Positions 1 to 8,525 of a DNA stretch of 64,000 nt are shown piece after piece (position 1 is the first letter of the stretch; the number at the start of each line of letters is the position of its first letter). Made by a program: the position numbers and the translations under genes. The notes under the pieces are model-generated. The model worked only from the letters and a program-made list of their open reading frames with translations, searched no databases and was not told the DNA's origin. This DNA is from Ketobacter sp964016105. Its GTDB lineage: Bacteria; Pseudomonadota; Gammaproteobacteria; Pseudomonadales; Ketobacteraceae. The stretch spans positions 1 to 64,000 of the forward strand of contig CAXHEX010000023.1 of NCBI GenBank assembly GCA_964016105.1, given 5' to 3'.

Positions 1-57
1 GTTATGGGCATGTTGATATTGATTTAAGGCTATTGACACCACAGTCACTTGTTATGA
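1..57 (-). other. attC site, partial (cassette 4)
   Basis: GTTATGA at 51-57 reads TCATAAC on the minus strand. It is the R'' box of the attC belonging to the cassette that starts TTATGA at 495. The rest of the site continues beyond the left edge. The complementarity with the cassette start is what supports it. Confidence 0.65.
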
Positions 58-73
58 TTGGATTGCATACGAT

Positions 74-442
74 CTATATTAGTAAAAAGCCAACTTCTCT
101 AATCTCGTTATTTACTTCTTTGATTTGATAGCTGGCTAAATATTCTCCAGCGACTTCTGTACTAGTTTGTTTCCAGTATACGAGCGCTACGCTATCTTTG
201 CGTAACACCCCAAGCACATTTCTATCTAAGCTCAATGATGTTAAGAATTTTGATTCACGCCATTGTTTTTCGACATTCTTTTTATTTTCTGGGTCACTGG
301 CCTCTTCATGAGTTTGATATTTGGAGAACAATTCCCAATTTTTCTGATTAGACGCTGTAACCACATTGTTTATCATTGGCTCTACAATTTTAATTATATC
401 TTCATCAGATTTATCAGTAATAGCCACCGTAACTCGTCTCAC
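74..442 (-). CDS. Hypothetical cassette protein, 122 aa
   Basis: I do not recognise this protein. It is a soluble, charged 122-residue product with no signal peptide or membrane segment. The second half (positions about 70-122) looks like alternating beta strands ending in a hydrophobic GFLLI tail, and a small alpha/beta fold of the NTF2/SnoaL sort would fit, but that is speculation. The gene fills cassette 4 of the array: it starts about 50 bases inside the cassette boundary at 495 and its stop lies 16 bases before the attC R'' box. Cassette genes usually lack their own promoter, so expression would depend on read-through from the right. Confidence 0.7.
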   Translation of the reverse strand: MRRVTVAITDKSDEDIIKIVEPMINNVVTASNQKNWELFSKYQTHEEASDPENKKNVEKQWRESKFLTSLSLDRNVLGVLRKDSVALVYWKQTSTEVAGEYLASYQIKEVNNEIREVGFLLI

Positions 443-489
443 TACGTAGTTTGGATTAATATTTTAGGTGGAGATGACCTGCGAAATTA

Positions 490-628
490 TCATAACGCCC
501 ATCGACAGCGGCCGAACGCAGCGGAGCAGTTTTTGTGGTAAAAGGAGCGAAGCGATACCACAAAAATAGCGCAGCGTAGAGAGGTCCACGATTGCGACAG
601 CAATCGGTGCTGATCGTGTTTGTTATGT
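490..628 (-). other. attC recombination site (139 bp)
   Basis: The ends are TCATAAC (490-496) and GTTATGT (622-628). Between them lie long imperfect inverted repeats, including CGCAGCGGAGCAG with GCGCAGCGTAGAG and TTTTTGTGGTA with TACCACAAAAA. The terminal spacer is short and AGGAGCGAAGCGA is typical of an attC hairpin tip. The site sits directly after the stop of the gene at 637-960. Confidence 0.9.
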
Positions 629-636
629 TTGTCTAG

Positions 637-960
637 CTACCTTCCATGCTTACCAGAAACGAGTAAATCGTAACTCCATCGAGAGACAGCTTGTGGGAAT
701 ATGGTTTCAAATGTCTTTTGTACATTATTCATCTCTTGATCCGGAATTCTGTCATCTGCTACTTCTATGCTCTGTATATTGCTGTAAATTGAAAGCCTTT
801 TGCATATGCTTTCAAGCCCTATAGAGCTATAACACTTTGCTCCTAATCGGAGTGACGTTACTTCATTTGGAGAAATAGACTTCTCAGCCAACTTGAGATC
901 GTCCGATTCCCAGAGGAAAAGATGTCCATTTTGGAAGATGTTTCTACCCTCATGATTCAC
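637..960 (-). CDS. Hypothetical cassette protein, 107 aa
   Basis: This is an unrecognised 107-residue protein, the only gene of cassette 3. It starts about 42 bases inside the cassette boundary near 1002 and stops 9 bases before its attC. It has no signal peptide or membrane helix. The middle (around residues 33-70) has a leucine/isoleucine pattern compatible with a small alpha/beta domain; two cysteines (about 43 and 53) are not arranged as a metal site. Base composition is richer in A+T than the core genes to the right, as expected for captured cassettes. Confidence 0.68.
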   Translation of the reverse strand: MNHEGRNIFQNGHLFLWESDDLKLAEKSISPNEVTSLRLGAKCYSSIGLESICKRLSIYSNIQSIEVADDRIPDQEMNNVQKTFETIFPQAVSRWSYDLLVSGKHGR

Positions 961-996
961 ACGAAAACTTCATTTTAACTATTCAGGAACTCAGAA

Positions 997-1110
997 ACAT
1001 AACGCCAGCAACATGGGACCAGCGCAGTGGAGCCAATTTGCGGTAAAGTGAACGAAGTGAACCGCGAATTGGCGGAGCGTAGCTGGTTCCCGTGCTTGCT
1101 TTTGTTATGC
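997..1110 (-). other. attC recombination site (114 bp)
   Basis: The ends are ACATAAC (997-1003) and GTTATGC (1104-1110). The arms pair well: GGGACCAGC with GCTGGTTCCC, and GCCAATTTGCGGT with ACCGCGAATTGGC. The tip is GTGAACGAAGTGA. The R'' sequence on the minus strand is GCATAAC, complementary to the start of cassette 2. Confidence 0.92.
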
Positions 1111-1175
1111 TAACCCGCCTCATGATTGTATCTAAGCTCATGTAATAAATTAACAGATGTCATGATGTTGCTTTT

Positions 1176-1829
1176 TTAACTGCATGAATAGTTTGATCGT
1201 GCTTTATTTATGATGTCTCTAACAGACTTGAAAGTGAAAGTGCGAATACTACTGTCTGGATAAGTAATACAAAATTCAGATATCTCTACATGTTTTAAAA
1301 TATTCAAAATATTTGATTCTAGGGAAAGTAAGTTGGGTGATTTATTGAGTATCTCCACACTTAGTTTTGTACCTGTGTATGAAATCAAGAATGTTTTACT
1401 CTCGCTGTTGTGTTTTGTACCCTCTTGATAGGATTGCCATTTGTTTCTAAGAATACCGATGCTTTGTATTTCATTCTCTTTTACGAGAAACTCGAATCGT
1501 CCACTAGTAGATTTAATAGTGACATGTTGAGATGAATAGTTAATATCTTCTATATTCTTGAATAATAATTTTCTAAAGCGTCCAAATCGAATTTTCGTAT
1601 CATCGATAACTAGTGAAAGTTGTGAATGGAAAAAAATATTATATGGCGTCACTTTTCTCCAAAAAATATAGGTAAGTAGACCATATAGAAGTACACAACA
1701 TAAGAATATCTTCAAATGTGTCAATTGTGAGTTTAGAGCAATAAATGACACTATGGAAAAATTAACTAAGAGCGGTGCATCTAATATGTCAATTCTTGGA
1801 ATATATACTTTGATTTCCACTTGAATCAA
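1176..1829 (-). CDS. Cassette-encoded membrane protein, 217 aa
   Basis: The product is unknown but has a clear shape. Two hydrophobic helices lie at about residues 19-33 and 40-58, followed by a beta-rich cytoplasmic region (about 70-120) with the pattern of a bacterial PH-like domain (for example LSLVIDDTKIRFGRFRKLLF, then a short YSSQHVTIKS strand). The C-terminal 90 residues are polar and unassigned. It occupies cassette 2 (about 1003-1871), the largest of the four. The stop lies about 65 bases before the attC. The codon usage is strongly AT-rich. Calling the middle region PH-like is a shape-based inference and carries low certainty. Confidence 0.7.
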   Translation of the reverse strand: MIQVEIKVYIPRIDILDAPLLVNFSIVSFIALNSQLTHLKIFLCCVLLYGLLTYIFWRKVTPYNIFFHSQLSLVIDDTKIRFGRFRKLLFKNIEDINYSSQHVTIKSTSGRFEFLVKENEIQSIGILRNKWQSYQEGTKHNSESKTFLISYTGTKLSVEILNKSPNLLSLESNILNILKHVEISEFCITYPDSSIRTFTFKSVRDIINKARSNYSCS

Positions 1830-1865
1830 TCTAAATCAAAACTAAAGTGCGCAGATACATGGCGA

Positions 1866-1997
1866 GCATAACGCTCCGAACAAGGGCAGGTAAAGTGGAG
1901 CGGGTTTTTGGCATAAAATGGCGAAGCCATGCCAAAAATTTGCGTAACTTTATCTGTCCCAGCGACCGAAGGGAGCGATTGCTTCGGCTTGTTAAAA
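1866..1997 (-). other. attC recombination site (132 bp)
   Basis: The ends are GCATAAC (1866-1872) and GTTAAAA (1991-1997). The central arms TTTTTGGCAT and ATGCCAAAAA enclose AAAATGGCGAAGCC. The outer arms GCTCCGAACAAGGGCAG and CGAAGGGAGCGATTGCTTCGGC pair imperfectly. The minus-strand R'' TTTTAAC matches the start of the rightmost cassette (TTAAAA at 2343). Confidence 0.9.
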
Positions 1998-2018
1998 CTT
2001 GCCCCGGTTCACATACTT

Positions 2019-2327
2019 TCATGCATTACGAAAACCCGATTCAATTGTTTCTAACTCCTTGCTCCAACCACCAGTTTCGATTTGGCCAATCCAATAGCGC
2101 GAATTATCACCGTATGGTTCGTCTATCTGAAACATCACACCGTTTAGCTCAAATTCACAGAAACACTCTTCTCGAAACCAGGATAGAAACCGTTTGGGTA
2201 ATCTGTGAAGAACTACACCAGGGATATTGCCAGCAATACTTGCAGCTCGTTGACGCCCTAAGTTAATGTTATTTATCTCAAAGGCATGCATTTTCCCTGA
2301 TTTATCAAATATTGGGTATGTCTTCAT
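2019..2327 (-). CDS. Hypothetical cassette protein, 102 aa
   Basis: This is the first cassette gene (cassette 1, about 1872-2343), 102 residues and unrecognised. It starts 16 bases inside the cassette boundary and stops about 20 bases before the attC. The protein is a compact soluble domain with many aromatic residues (YPIFDKSGKMHAFEINN at the N terminus, then RFLSWFREECFCEFELNG). The alternation of strands and a single arginine-rich helix suggest an alpha/beta fold, but no function can be given. It is closest to where attI should be, so it would be the best-expressed cassette if a cassette promoter survives in 2345-2786. Confidence 0.7.
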   Translation of the reverse strand: MKTYPIFDKSGKMHAFEINNINLGRQRAASIAGNIPGVVLHRLPKRFLSWFREECFCEFELNGVMFQIDEPYGDNSRYWIGQIETGGWSKELETIESGFRNA

Positions 2328-2344
2328 GCCTTGACCGTTTTAAC

Positions 2345-2786
2345 ATTATATTCAATTATTCCACGCCGTAATTGTTTTGCGGATTCTCGCCTCATATCCT
2401 CAATCAGGTAATTCACCACTCACCCGTAAAACCCCATAAAGCCTTACTTCGTGAGGTCTAATCCCTCTAGTGCGCTATTCAATTACGGTTGTTCGCCACC
2501 TATCCTCGATTAGGAGACAAGTTGGCACGCTACCGCCCCTAGGGTGCCCTAGTAGCCCATTTATGCCTGGTTGTATTAATTCTCTAATAGGAAAAACTGT
2601 GTTTATATATTAATTAAAACATTGGCCTGGCCAATATGGCCCAAGCGCTTACTAACTAGCCTAAGACTATAGCAGTTTATTTATGTCTATGGGAGGGCGT
2701 AGGATGGGAAGATGCGAGAGCCGGTGGTAACCGGTTTTCCAGTTAGTCATCGGCTCTTAAAATGATCGGATTTGGGGCAGCTGAGC
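2345..2786. other. Non-coding stretch between cassette array and core genes
   Basis: No open reading frame or RNA gene is visible in about 440 bases. The left edge carries TTTTAAC (2338-2344), a recombination box (GTTAAAA on the minus strand), so an attI or a degenerate attC should lie just to its right, but I see no palindromic attC body. A hairpin with AGAGCCG (2714-2720) and CGGCTCT (2751-2757) lies after the stop of the crotonase-like gene and may end its transcript, although there is no clear T run. Confidence 0.6.
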
Positions 2787-3497
2787 TCAGAGTGCTTGCT
2801 TTGCCCATTCGCCGTTGGGACCGAAATCTTTTTCAATACCGTCTTTTATGCCTTTCAGCAGGGGTTCCCGTACTCGAAGTTTGGTGCCGTGGTGAGCATC
2901 CATATTCAGGCCGCTGAGTGCTTCCACCTGTTTTTCAACTGCACTCATGGCGTCTTCCGGGCTGACGGCTTGGTCCAGGTAGCCCGCTTCAACTGCGCCT
3001 TCTGGCGAGAATACTTCGGCATTGACTACGGCGCGGTTTATGTAGGCTGAGTTTAAGCGGTAGCGACCCATCTCAACGCCAAAGTGAGGCATGGTGAGGC
3101 CGATGGCCACTTCGTTGAGCCCGATTTTAAACTTGCCGCTAATGCCGATTCGATAGTCAACGGACATCAGCAGGATGGCTCCCATGGCCAGGGCATGACC
3201 GGTACTAAGGGCAATGACGGGGTAGGGGAAGCTCAGCAGGCGATGGGAAAGTTCAGCGCCACCGCTTACTAGATTGGCCATGGCTTCTCCGCCTTGACTC
3301 ATTACCGACAGGTCGAAGCCGGCGGAAAATTTGCCTTCTCTACCCACCAGTACCACCACTTTCTTGGCTTGTTCTGCTTGATCTAGGGCATTGTGAAACG
3401 CGTCAATCAGAGCGGGTGATACGGCGTTAGCTTTGCCATCATCCATGGTGATTTGGCTGTACTTTTCTTTTTCTTCAAATTGAATTGGGCTGGTCAT
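2787..3497 (-). CDS. Crotonase/enoyl-CoA hydratase family protein
   Basis: This is a 236-residue crotonase-fold protein. The N-terminal part carries the acyl-CoA/oxyanion loop region (GREGKFSAGFDL, residues about 52-63) and the second oxyanion segment (GHALAMGAILLMSVDYRIG). Of the two glutamates used by true enoyl-CoA hydratases, the one in LNEVAIG is present. The other, normally in a GGxxE motif, is replaced by small or hydrophobic residues. It may therefore be an isomerase, hydrolase or another crotonase relative instead of a beta-oxidation hydratase. A good ribosome site (TAGGAG) precedes the ATG. It lies 27 bases after tex and probably shares its transcript. Confidence 0.85.
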   Translation of the reverse strand: MTSPIQFEEKEKYSQITMDDGKANAVSPALIDAFHNALDQAEQAKKVVVLVGREGKFSAGFDLSVMSQGGEAMANLVSGGAELSHRLLSFPYPVIALSTGHALAMGAILLMSVDYRIGISGKFKIGLNEVAIGLTMPHFGVEMGRYRLNSAYINRAVVNAEVFSPEGAVEAGYLDQAVSPEDAMSAVEKQVEALSGLNMDAHHGTKLRVREPLLKGIKDGIEKDFGPNGEWAKQAL

Positions 3498-3524
3498 GTT
3501 GCTCTCCTAATTATTCTGGCCGGG

Positions 3525-5870
3525 CTAGCGTAATTTTTTCGCGTTGGCAAAAAGGTCTGCGAAAGTGCCAGTTTTTCCGTCTGGCAGGGCTTTGTCTTTG
3601 GCTTTACGGGGTTGACCTGCATTACCTTGATTGCGGGGTTTGCCGCCTTTACCCGCCTTGCCTGCTTTTTTCGGTGGTCGTTTTCCATCTATTTTTTCGC
3701 CCGCAGCGTCATCCAGGCGCATGCTTAGGCCGATTCGTTTTCGCGGCAGGTCAATTTCCACCACCTTAACCTGTACGATATCACCCGCCTTGACCACTTC
3801 TCTGGGGTCCGCCACATAGCTGTTGGAAAGTACAGAAATATGGACCAATCCATCCTGGTGTACTCCCACGTCCACAAAGGCGCCGAAGTTGGTGACGTTG
3901 GTTACTACCCCTTCCAGGATCATACCTGGTTTGAGGTCGTCCATGGTTTCTACGCCCTCTTTAAATTGGGCTGTTTTAAACTCCGGGCGTGGGTCGCGTC
4001 CGGGCTTTTCCAATTCGGAAATAATGTCCGTAACGGTGGGTAAGCCGAAATGATCATCTACATAATCGTTGGCTGCCAGTTGCTTTAGAAAACCACTGTC
4101 CCCGATCACTTGTTCAATGGCCCGGTCATTTTTCTGGGCGATGGATTTCACCACCGGGTAGGCCTCCGGGTGCACCGCAGAGCGATCAAGGGGGTTCTCC
4201 CCATTCATGACCCGTAAAAACCCAGCGGCCTGTTCGTAGGTTTTGTCTCCCAGGCGGGGCACTTGTTTTAGGCTGTCCCTATCTTTGAACGCGCCATTTT
4301 GGTTGCGGAAATTCACGATATTGCCAGCGATGGTTTTATTCAATCCAGAAATTCTCGCTAACAGCGGCTCCGATGCCGTATTCACATCCACCCCAACGGC
4401 GTTTACACAATCTTCCACCACCGCATCCAGGCTGCGTGCCATTTTGGTCTGGCTCACATCGTGTTGGTATTGCCCAACACCAATGGCTTTGGGTTCGATT
4501 TTTACCAGCTCCGCCAGGGGGTCTTGCAGGCGGCGGGCGATGGAGACTGCGCCACGGTAAGAAACGTCCAGCTTGGGAAATTCTCTGGCGGCAAATTCCG
4601 ATGCGGAATAAACAGAAGCACCGGCTTCGCTCACCATAATTTTTTGGGCGGTGAGGTCAGGGTGTTTTTTCAATAGCTCTGCCGCCAGCTTATCGGTTTC
4701 CCGTGATGCGGTGCCGTTTCCAATACTGATCAAATCCACGTTGTGCTTTTTACACAGGCTGGCGAGAAGAGCAATGGACTCGTCCCATTGATTGCGGGGC
4801 GCGTGGGGGAAAATTGTGCCGTGTTCCACCAATTGTCCGGTGCTGTCCACAATGGCCACCTTAACTCCGGTACGTAATCCAGGGTCCAGACCCATGGTGG
4901 CTTTCGGTCCCGCTGGCGCCGCCATCAGAAGGTCTTTCAGGTTGTGGGCGAACACCTTAATGGCTTCTTCTTCTGCTTTTTCCCGCAGGTCGCTTAGTAA
5001 TTCAGTTTCCAGATGAGTGAGCAGTTTGATACGCCAAGTCCAGCGCACCACTTCCTGCAGCCATTTGTCACCGGCGCGTCCTTCGTTCCTCAGCTCGAAG
5101 TGCTGAGCAATCATATCTTCGCAGGGGTGGGGTGCACTTTCATCTTCCTGGTCCACGATGATATTGGCTTGTAAGAAGCCTTCATTGCGGCCGCGAAAAA
5201 TCGCCAAAGCACGGTGAGAAGGGGTGCCTTTCAGATTTTCCGTGTGCTCAAAGTAATCTCGGAATTTTGCCCCTTCCTCTTCTTTGCCTTCCACTACCTT
5301 GGCAGACAGCTGGCCTTTCTCGTAGAGGAAAGTCCGCAATTTGCCCAACAGCTCAGCGGATTCACTGAACTGCTCCATTAATATGTATTTGGCGCCATCC
5401 AGCGCAGCCTTGATATCGGCAACACCTTTTTCGGCGTCGATGAACTTTTCCGCTTCCTGCTCGGGATTGAGGTTAGGGTCTTGCAACAAACTTTGCGCCA
5501 GTGGGTCGAGCCCGGCTTCCCGCGCTATCTGTCCTTTGGTGCGACGTTTGGGTTTGTAGGGTAGGTACAAATCTTCCAGGCGGGTTTTGGTATCCGCTTG
5601 CTTTATGGACTGTTCCAGTTCTGGCGTAAGTTTTTCCTGATCAGCAATGCTTTTTAAGATGGTCTCCCGACGTTCTTCCAGCTCCCGCAGATAACGCAGG
5701 CGTTCTTCCAGGTTTCGCAGCTGGGTGTCGTCCAGGCCGCCGGTTACTTCTTTTCGATAACGGGCAATAAAGGGAACGGTTGCGCCTTCATCCAGAAGGT
5801 CAATTGCGGCGTTGACTTGAGTGGGTTTGACACCAAGCTCGTTGGCAATCATGTCAGCGATGTTGATCAT
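3525..5870 (-). CDS. tex: Tex family RNA-binding transcription accessory protein
   Basis: This is a full-length Tex homologue of 781 residues, a cytoplasmic nucleic-acid-binding protein conserved across bacteria. In order it shows the N-terminal helical HTH/tex region (1-200), a YqgF/RuvC-like domain (about 325-455, starting GLDPGLRTGVKVA), a helix-hairpin-helix segment (about 490-560, with VDVNTASEPLLARISGL and the second hairpin RLGDKTYEQAAGFLR), and an S1 domain (about 650-720, GMILEGVVTNVTNFGAFVDV). A basic lysine/glycine-rich tail follows (720-781). The S1 domain and tail fit RNA binding. The gene is followed after 27 bases by the crotonase-like gene. Confidence 0.97.
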   Translation of the reverse strand: MINIADMIANELGVKPTQVNAAIDLLDEGATVPFIARYRKEVTGGLDDTQLRNLEERLRYLRELEERRETILKSIADQEKLTPELEQSIKQADTKTRLEDLYLPYKPKRRTKGQIAREAGLDPLAQSLLQDPNLNPEQEAEKFIDAEKGVADIKAALDGAKYILMEQFSESAELLGKLRTFLYEKGQLSAKVVEGKEEEGAKFRDYFEHTENLKGTPSHRALAIFRGRNEGFLQANIIVDQEDESAPHPCEDMIAQHFELRNEGRAGDKWLQEVVRWTWRIKLLTHLETELLSDLREKAEEEAIKVFAHNLKDLLMAAPAGPKATMGLDPGLRTGVKVAIVDSTGQLVEHGTIFPHAPRNQWDESIALLASLCKKHNVDLISIGNGTASRETDKLAAELLKKHPDLTAQKIMVSEAGASVYSASEFAAREFPKLDVSYRGAVSIARRLQDPLAELVKIEPKAIGVGQYQHDVSQTKMARSLDAVVEDCVNAVGVDVNTASEPLLARISGLNKTIAGNIVNFRNQNGAFKDRDSLKQVPRLGDKTYEQAAGFLRVMNGENPLDRSAVHPEAYPVVKSIAQKNDRAIEQVIGDSGFLKQLAANDYVDDHFGLPTVTDIISELEKPGRDPRPEFKTAQFKEGVETMDDLKPGMILEGVVTNVTNFGAFVDVGVHQDGLVHISVLSNSYVADPREVVKAGDIVQVKVVEIDLPRKRIGLSMRLDDAAGEKIDGKRPPKKAGKAGKGGKPRNQGNAGQPRKAKDKALPDGKTGTFADLFANAKKLR

Positions 5871-5979
5871 ATTCTAATCTTTCTCGTGGAAACTACCGAA
5901 GGGAACGGGATTATAAACCCCTGGGAGGGAAAATGGCATCTGGTGTAAGTGTTTGCAATTGTGGTAGAGAGTCCGGGGT

Positions 5980-8310
5980 TCAGGACGGCATTGGGCGGAG
6001 GTCTTCACGCTTGCTAAGGCTGCTCATTACCGAGGCTAAACTGCGGTCCCAAACGGACACGTTGTCCAGAAGGTTCAGCTCTTCGGCGTTAACCATGCGC
6101 AGTAAGCTGTCAATATCGGTTTCCAGGACTTTGTTGCCCCGACGGGAGACGAAGATGTACAGATCGGTTTGGGTATCGCGAAAAGCCAGTTTGCAGCGGC
6201 GAACCCGCCCATCCAGGGTGTACACTTCAATCCACTGACCCGGTTTGATGGTTAATAAACGCTTGCGCAACTCTTCTTGAGCCAGATTGCTGGGGTCCAG
6301 CAGTTGTTTGCGACGGGCGGCCCGCAGCCGTTGTTTCTCACTGGGGGAGAGCTGGTCCGCTTCTTTCATTTCCACGTCAGGCACCCTTTCCACCGTAAAA
6401 TCGGCTTTTTTGCCCTGGGGCTGCAGTTGCTGCCGGCTGGCGGGCAAGGGTTGGCTGATTGTATGATCAACCGTTTTGCTATTGGGCAGGGGTTGGTCCG
6501 GCGGCGTTTCAAGGATCTGGCCGTGGATCTCCCAAAGGTTAGACAGAAACTTATCTACCTCTAAGCCCGGGTGATTGATGCGCTCCAGGCCGGAACAGAT
6601 TTTCTTCAATAGCGCGGGGATCATTTTCACCCAGCGGGACCGCTCCTGAGCGGCTTGGGCCGGCTGAATACTCCAGATCAAATCATCAATGGTGGCAAGG
6701 CACTCTTTCCATTGGTCGGAGTCTCGTCCATGGCGCATGATGTTTTGCAGCATAAGTGTGCGCCATGGGCCATCCACTAAATCAATAATGGCCGTAGGCA
6801 AGGTTTTGCCCTGCAGTCGATCATTAATAAGCTGGTTGATAACATGGGTTGCCTGTTCCCGCTTGGCTTGACCCTGGGCCGACTGCAACACCCGTTCTTC
6901 GACGGTATTAGCGCGCCGATTTTCTTCTTCCATGAATTCCGTAAAACTGGTGTCCAATTGCTCGAACAGTTCAATGTCTTCAGCATCAAACTCATTGAGC
7001 ACTCGGGATACCACATTGCGGATTTCTTCCAACAACAAATCACGCTGCAGTACCGATTCTTTTTCCCAGCCAATGGCCGCTTGGGATAGGGATTTTAAAA
7101 GCCTTCGGGCCGGGTGGTGAGCATTACTAAAGAAGGTTTTGTCTGCCAGCGCTACCTTAATAACTGGGATTTGCAGGCGTCCCAGTAACAACGAAATTTC
7201 TGCTGGGATGTTGTGGTCATCAAGGATGAATTCAAACACCATACTCACCAGGTTGATCACATCATCGTCAACCTGACGCAGTTTTCGAACGCCTTTCTCC
7301 CGCACTGTATGGGCCAGCTGATGTTCCAGCAAAAGGCTGACATCCTGGTGGTCGTAGCGACCATTTTTGGGATCATCGTCCTGCAACGAGCCCGCTTCAG
7401 CCGTTTGTAGCTTGGCGAGAACGGCGAGCAAATCGGGCATTTTCAGTTCCGGGCCGAACTGGTTAGCCTTGGCTGCAAACAGACGATTATTTAAGCTGTC
7501 ACCATAGGAGTTGGCCATGGTGGCCTGAACTTGATCAAAGGGAATGGTGAATTCGTTATTGGCGGCCCCTTGGCTTGGCACCTTTTGTTGGGTGACCGGG
7601 CCTGCTGAGTGTCGCGGTTTGTCGATGTATGCGTTCATGCCTGCATCTGCCAAAATCTTGTTGGCATCCGATAGGGTTTGTTGCAAATTGCCAATCACAT
7701 GGCGCTCAAAATACTTGAACACCATTAAACGAATTTTCAGGGGTAGTTCGAACTGCTCCATCCCCTTGGCAAAGGCGTCCACCAAAACGTGGGTTCCCAA
7801 TGGGATATTGCTCTCATTTAACCAGTCGATGTCCAAATACTGATTGAGGCGCTTCGCCAGATGCAGTAAAGCATCAGGGAATTGGGTCTTAAGTTGGGTG
7901 CGCATGTTGCCGATGGCCACATCCACTTCCACTCGCTGTTTGTCCACGAGAGATAGATCGTTGTCACTGGGTTCAACAGCAGGCTGGTATTTTTGTTTGT
8001 TTCGCAGCAGATCGAACTGATAACTGAGTTCTTTGCGTACACTGGACTCCAGGTCGTGGGAGTGGAGCCGCAGTTCCCGCATGGCTTCAAAGAATTCGTT
8101 TTGTTCTGTATTGCTGGGTGCGCTTTCAGCCAATTTGAAAAACGCATCGTCCATCTGTTTGAAAAGATCGGAAAGCAAATCAGTCAGGCTCGCTTGCACA
8201 CGGCTCTGCACATTCACCAGCAGTGAACCGTTGGGCGCGCCGCTAGGCGATCTTTCGTTTCGGCTGTTGACCGAAAATCCCTTTGTAAACGAGTGGTCGG
8301 ACGAAGACAT
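5980..8310 (-). CDS. DUF1631 family protein
   Basis: This large cytoplasmic protein of 776 residues matches the DUF1631 family found in Pseudomonas and relatives, whose function is unknown to me. It is mostly alpha-helical, with long charged helices around 40-130, 360-480 and 520-620. A proline/glutamine-rich linker (about 630-665) follows, then a C-terminal beta-rich domain (about 695-750: PGQWIEVYTLDGRVRRCKLA, then RRGNKV) that resembles a PilZ-like or other small barrel. If the PilZ resemblance is real, a link to cyclic-di-GMP would be possible, but this is inference. It stands alone between tex and the RND operon with about 100 bases and 215 bases of spacing. Confidence 0.85.
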   Translation of the reverse strand: MSSSDHSFTKGFSVNSRNERSPSGAPNGSLLVNVQSRVQASLTDLLSDLFKQMDDAFFKLAESAPSNTEQNEFFEAMRELRLHSHDLESSVRKELSYQFDLLRNKQKYQPAVEPSDNDLSLVDKQRVEVDVAIGNMRTQLKTQFPDALLHLAKRLNQYLDIDWLNESNIPLGTHVLVDAFAKGMEQFELPLKIRLMVFKYFERHVIGNLQQTLSDANKILADAGMNAYIDKPRHSAGPVTQQKVPSQGAANNEFTIPFDQVQATMANSYGDSLNNRLFAAKANQFGPELKMPDLLAVLAKLQTAEAGSLQDDDPKNGRYDHQDVSLLLEHQLAHTVREKGVRKLRQVDDDVINLVSMVFEFILDDHNIPAEISLLLGRLQIPVIKVALADKTFFSNAHHPARRLLKSLSQAAIGWEKESVLQRDLLLEEIRNVVSRVLNEFDAEDIELFEQLDTSFTEFMEEENRRANTVEERVLQSAQGQAKREQATHVINQLINDRLQGKTLPTAIIDLVDGPWRTLMLQNIMRHGRDSDQWKECLATIDDLIWSIQPAQAAQERSRWVKMIPALLKKICSGLERINHPGLEVDKFLSNLWEIHGQILETPPDQPLPNSKTVDHTISQPLPASRQQLQPQGKKADFTVERVPDVEMKEADQLSPSEKQRLRAARRKQLLDPSNLAQEELRKRLLTIKPGQWIEVYTLDGRVRRCKLAFRDTQTDLYIFVSRRGNKVLETDIDSLLRMVNAEELNLLDNVSVWDRSLASVMSSLSKREDLRPMPS

Positions 8311-8525
8311 TGTTCCTTGAACCTCGAGGCCGGCAGCTTGCTTGAGACTGTCGTACTGAAATCTTTGGCTAATTCAGAACAGAGATTGTTTCAAAAACCG
8401 GGCATATATTCCATGTAATATTGACATTATCGCCTATTAAGGTGATTAGTTGAATTCATTTAGTCGCATTATTGGTCATATTTTGTGACTGTTTGTAGAA
8501 CAGTTAACATTGTTGCCAAGGATGT

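Larger units (their letters stand above)
1..2344 (-). mobile_element. Integron cassette array without visible integrase (CALIN), partial at left edge
   Basis: Four leftward cassettes are visible. The attC sites at 490-628, 997-1110 and 1866-1997 are complete and a fourth begins at 57. In a free circular cassette the R'' box must be complementary to the first bases of the same cassette. That holds four times, reading the minus strand: starts TTAAAA, TTATGC, TTATGT and TTATGA against R'' boxes TTTTAAC, GCATAAC, ACATAAC and TCATAAC. Each cassette has one open reading frame followed closely by its attC. Cassettes point away from attI, so attI and the integrase should lie to the right of 2344; only core genes are there. 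Confidence 0.88.

Noticed and set aside
263..541. Open reading frame on the plus strand across cassette 4 and its boundary
   Set aside because: It is antisense to the better-supported cassette gene and runs into the attC site; no ribosome site.
1847..2266. 139-codon plus-strand frame spanning an attC site
   Set aside because: It lies across the recombination site and antisense to the cassette gene at 2019-2327; attC palindromes often give chance frames.
1..2344. CRISPR array explanation for the repeated palindromic segments
   Set aside because: The repeats are 114-139 bases, differ in sequence and separate open reading frames; cassette-attC complementarity fits an integron.
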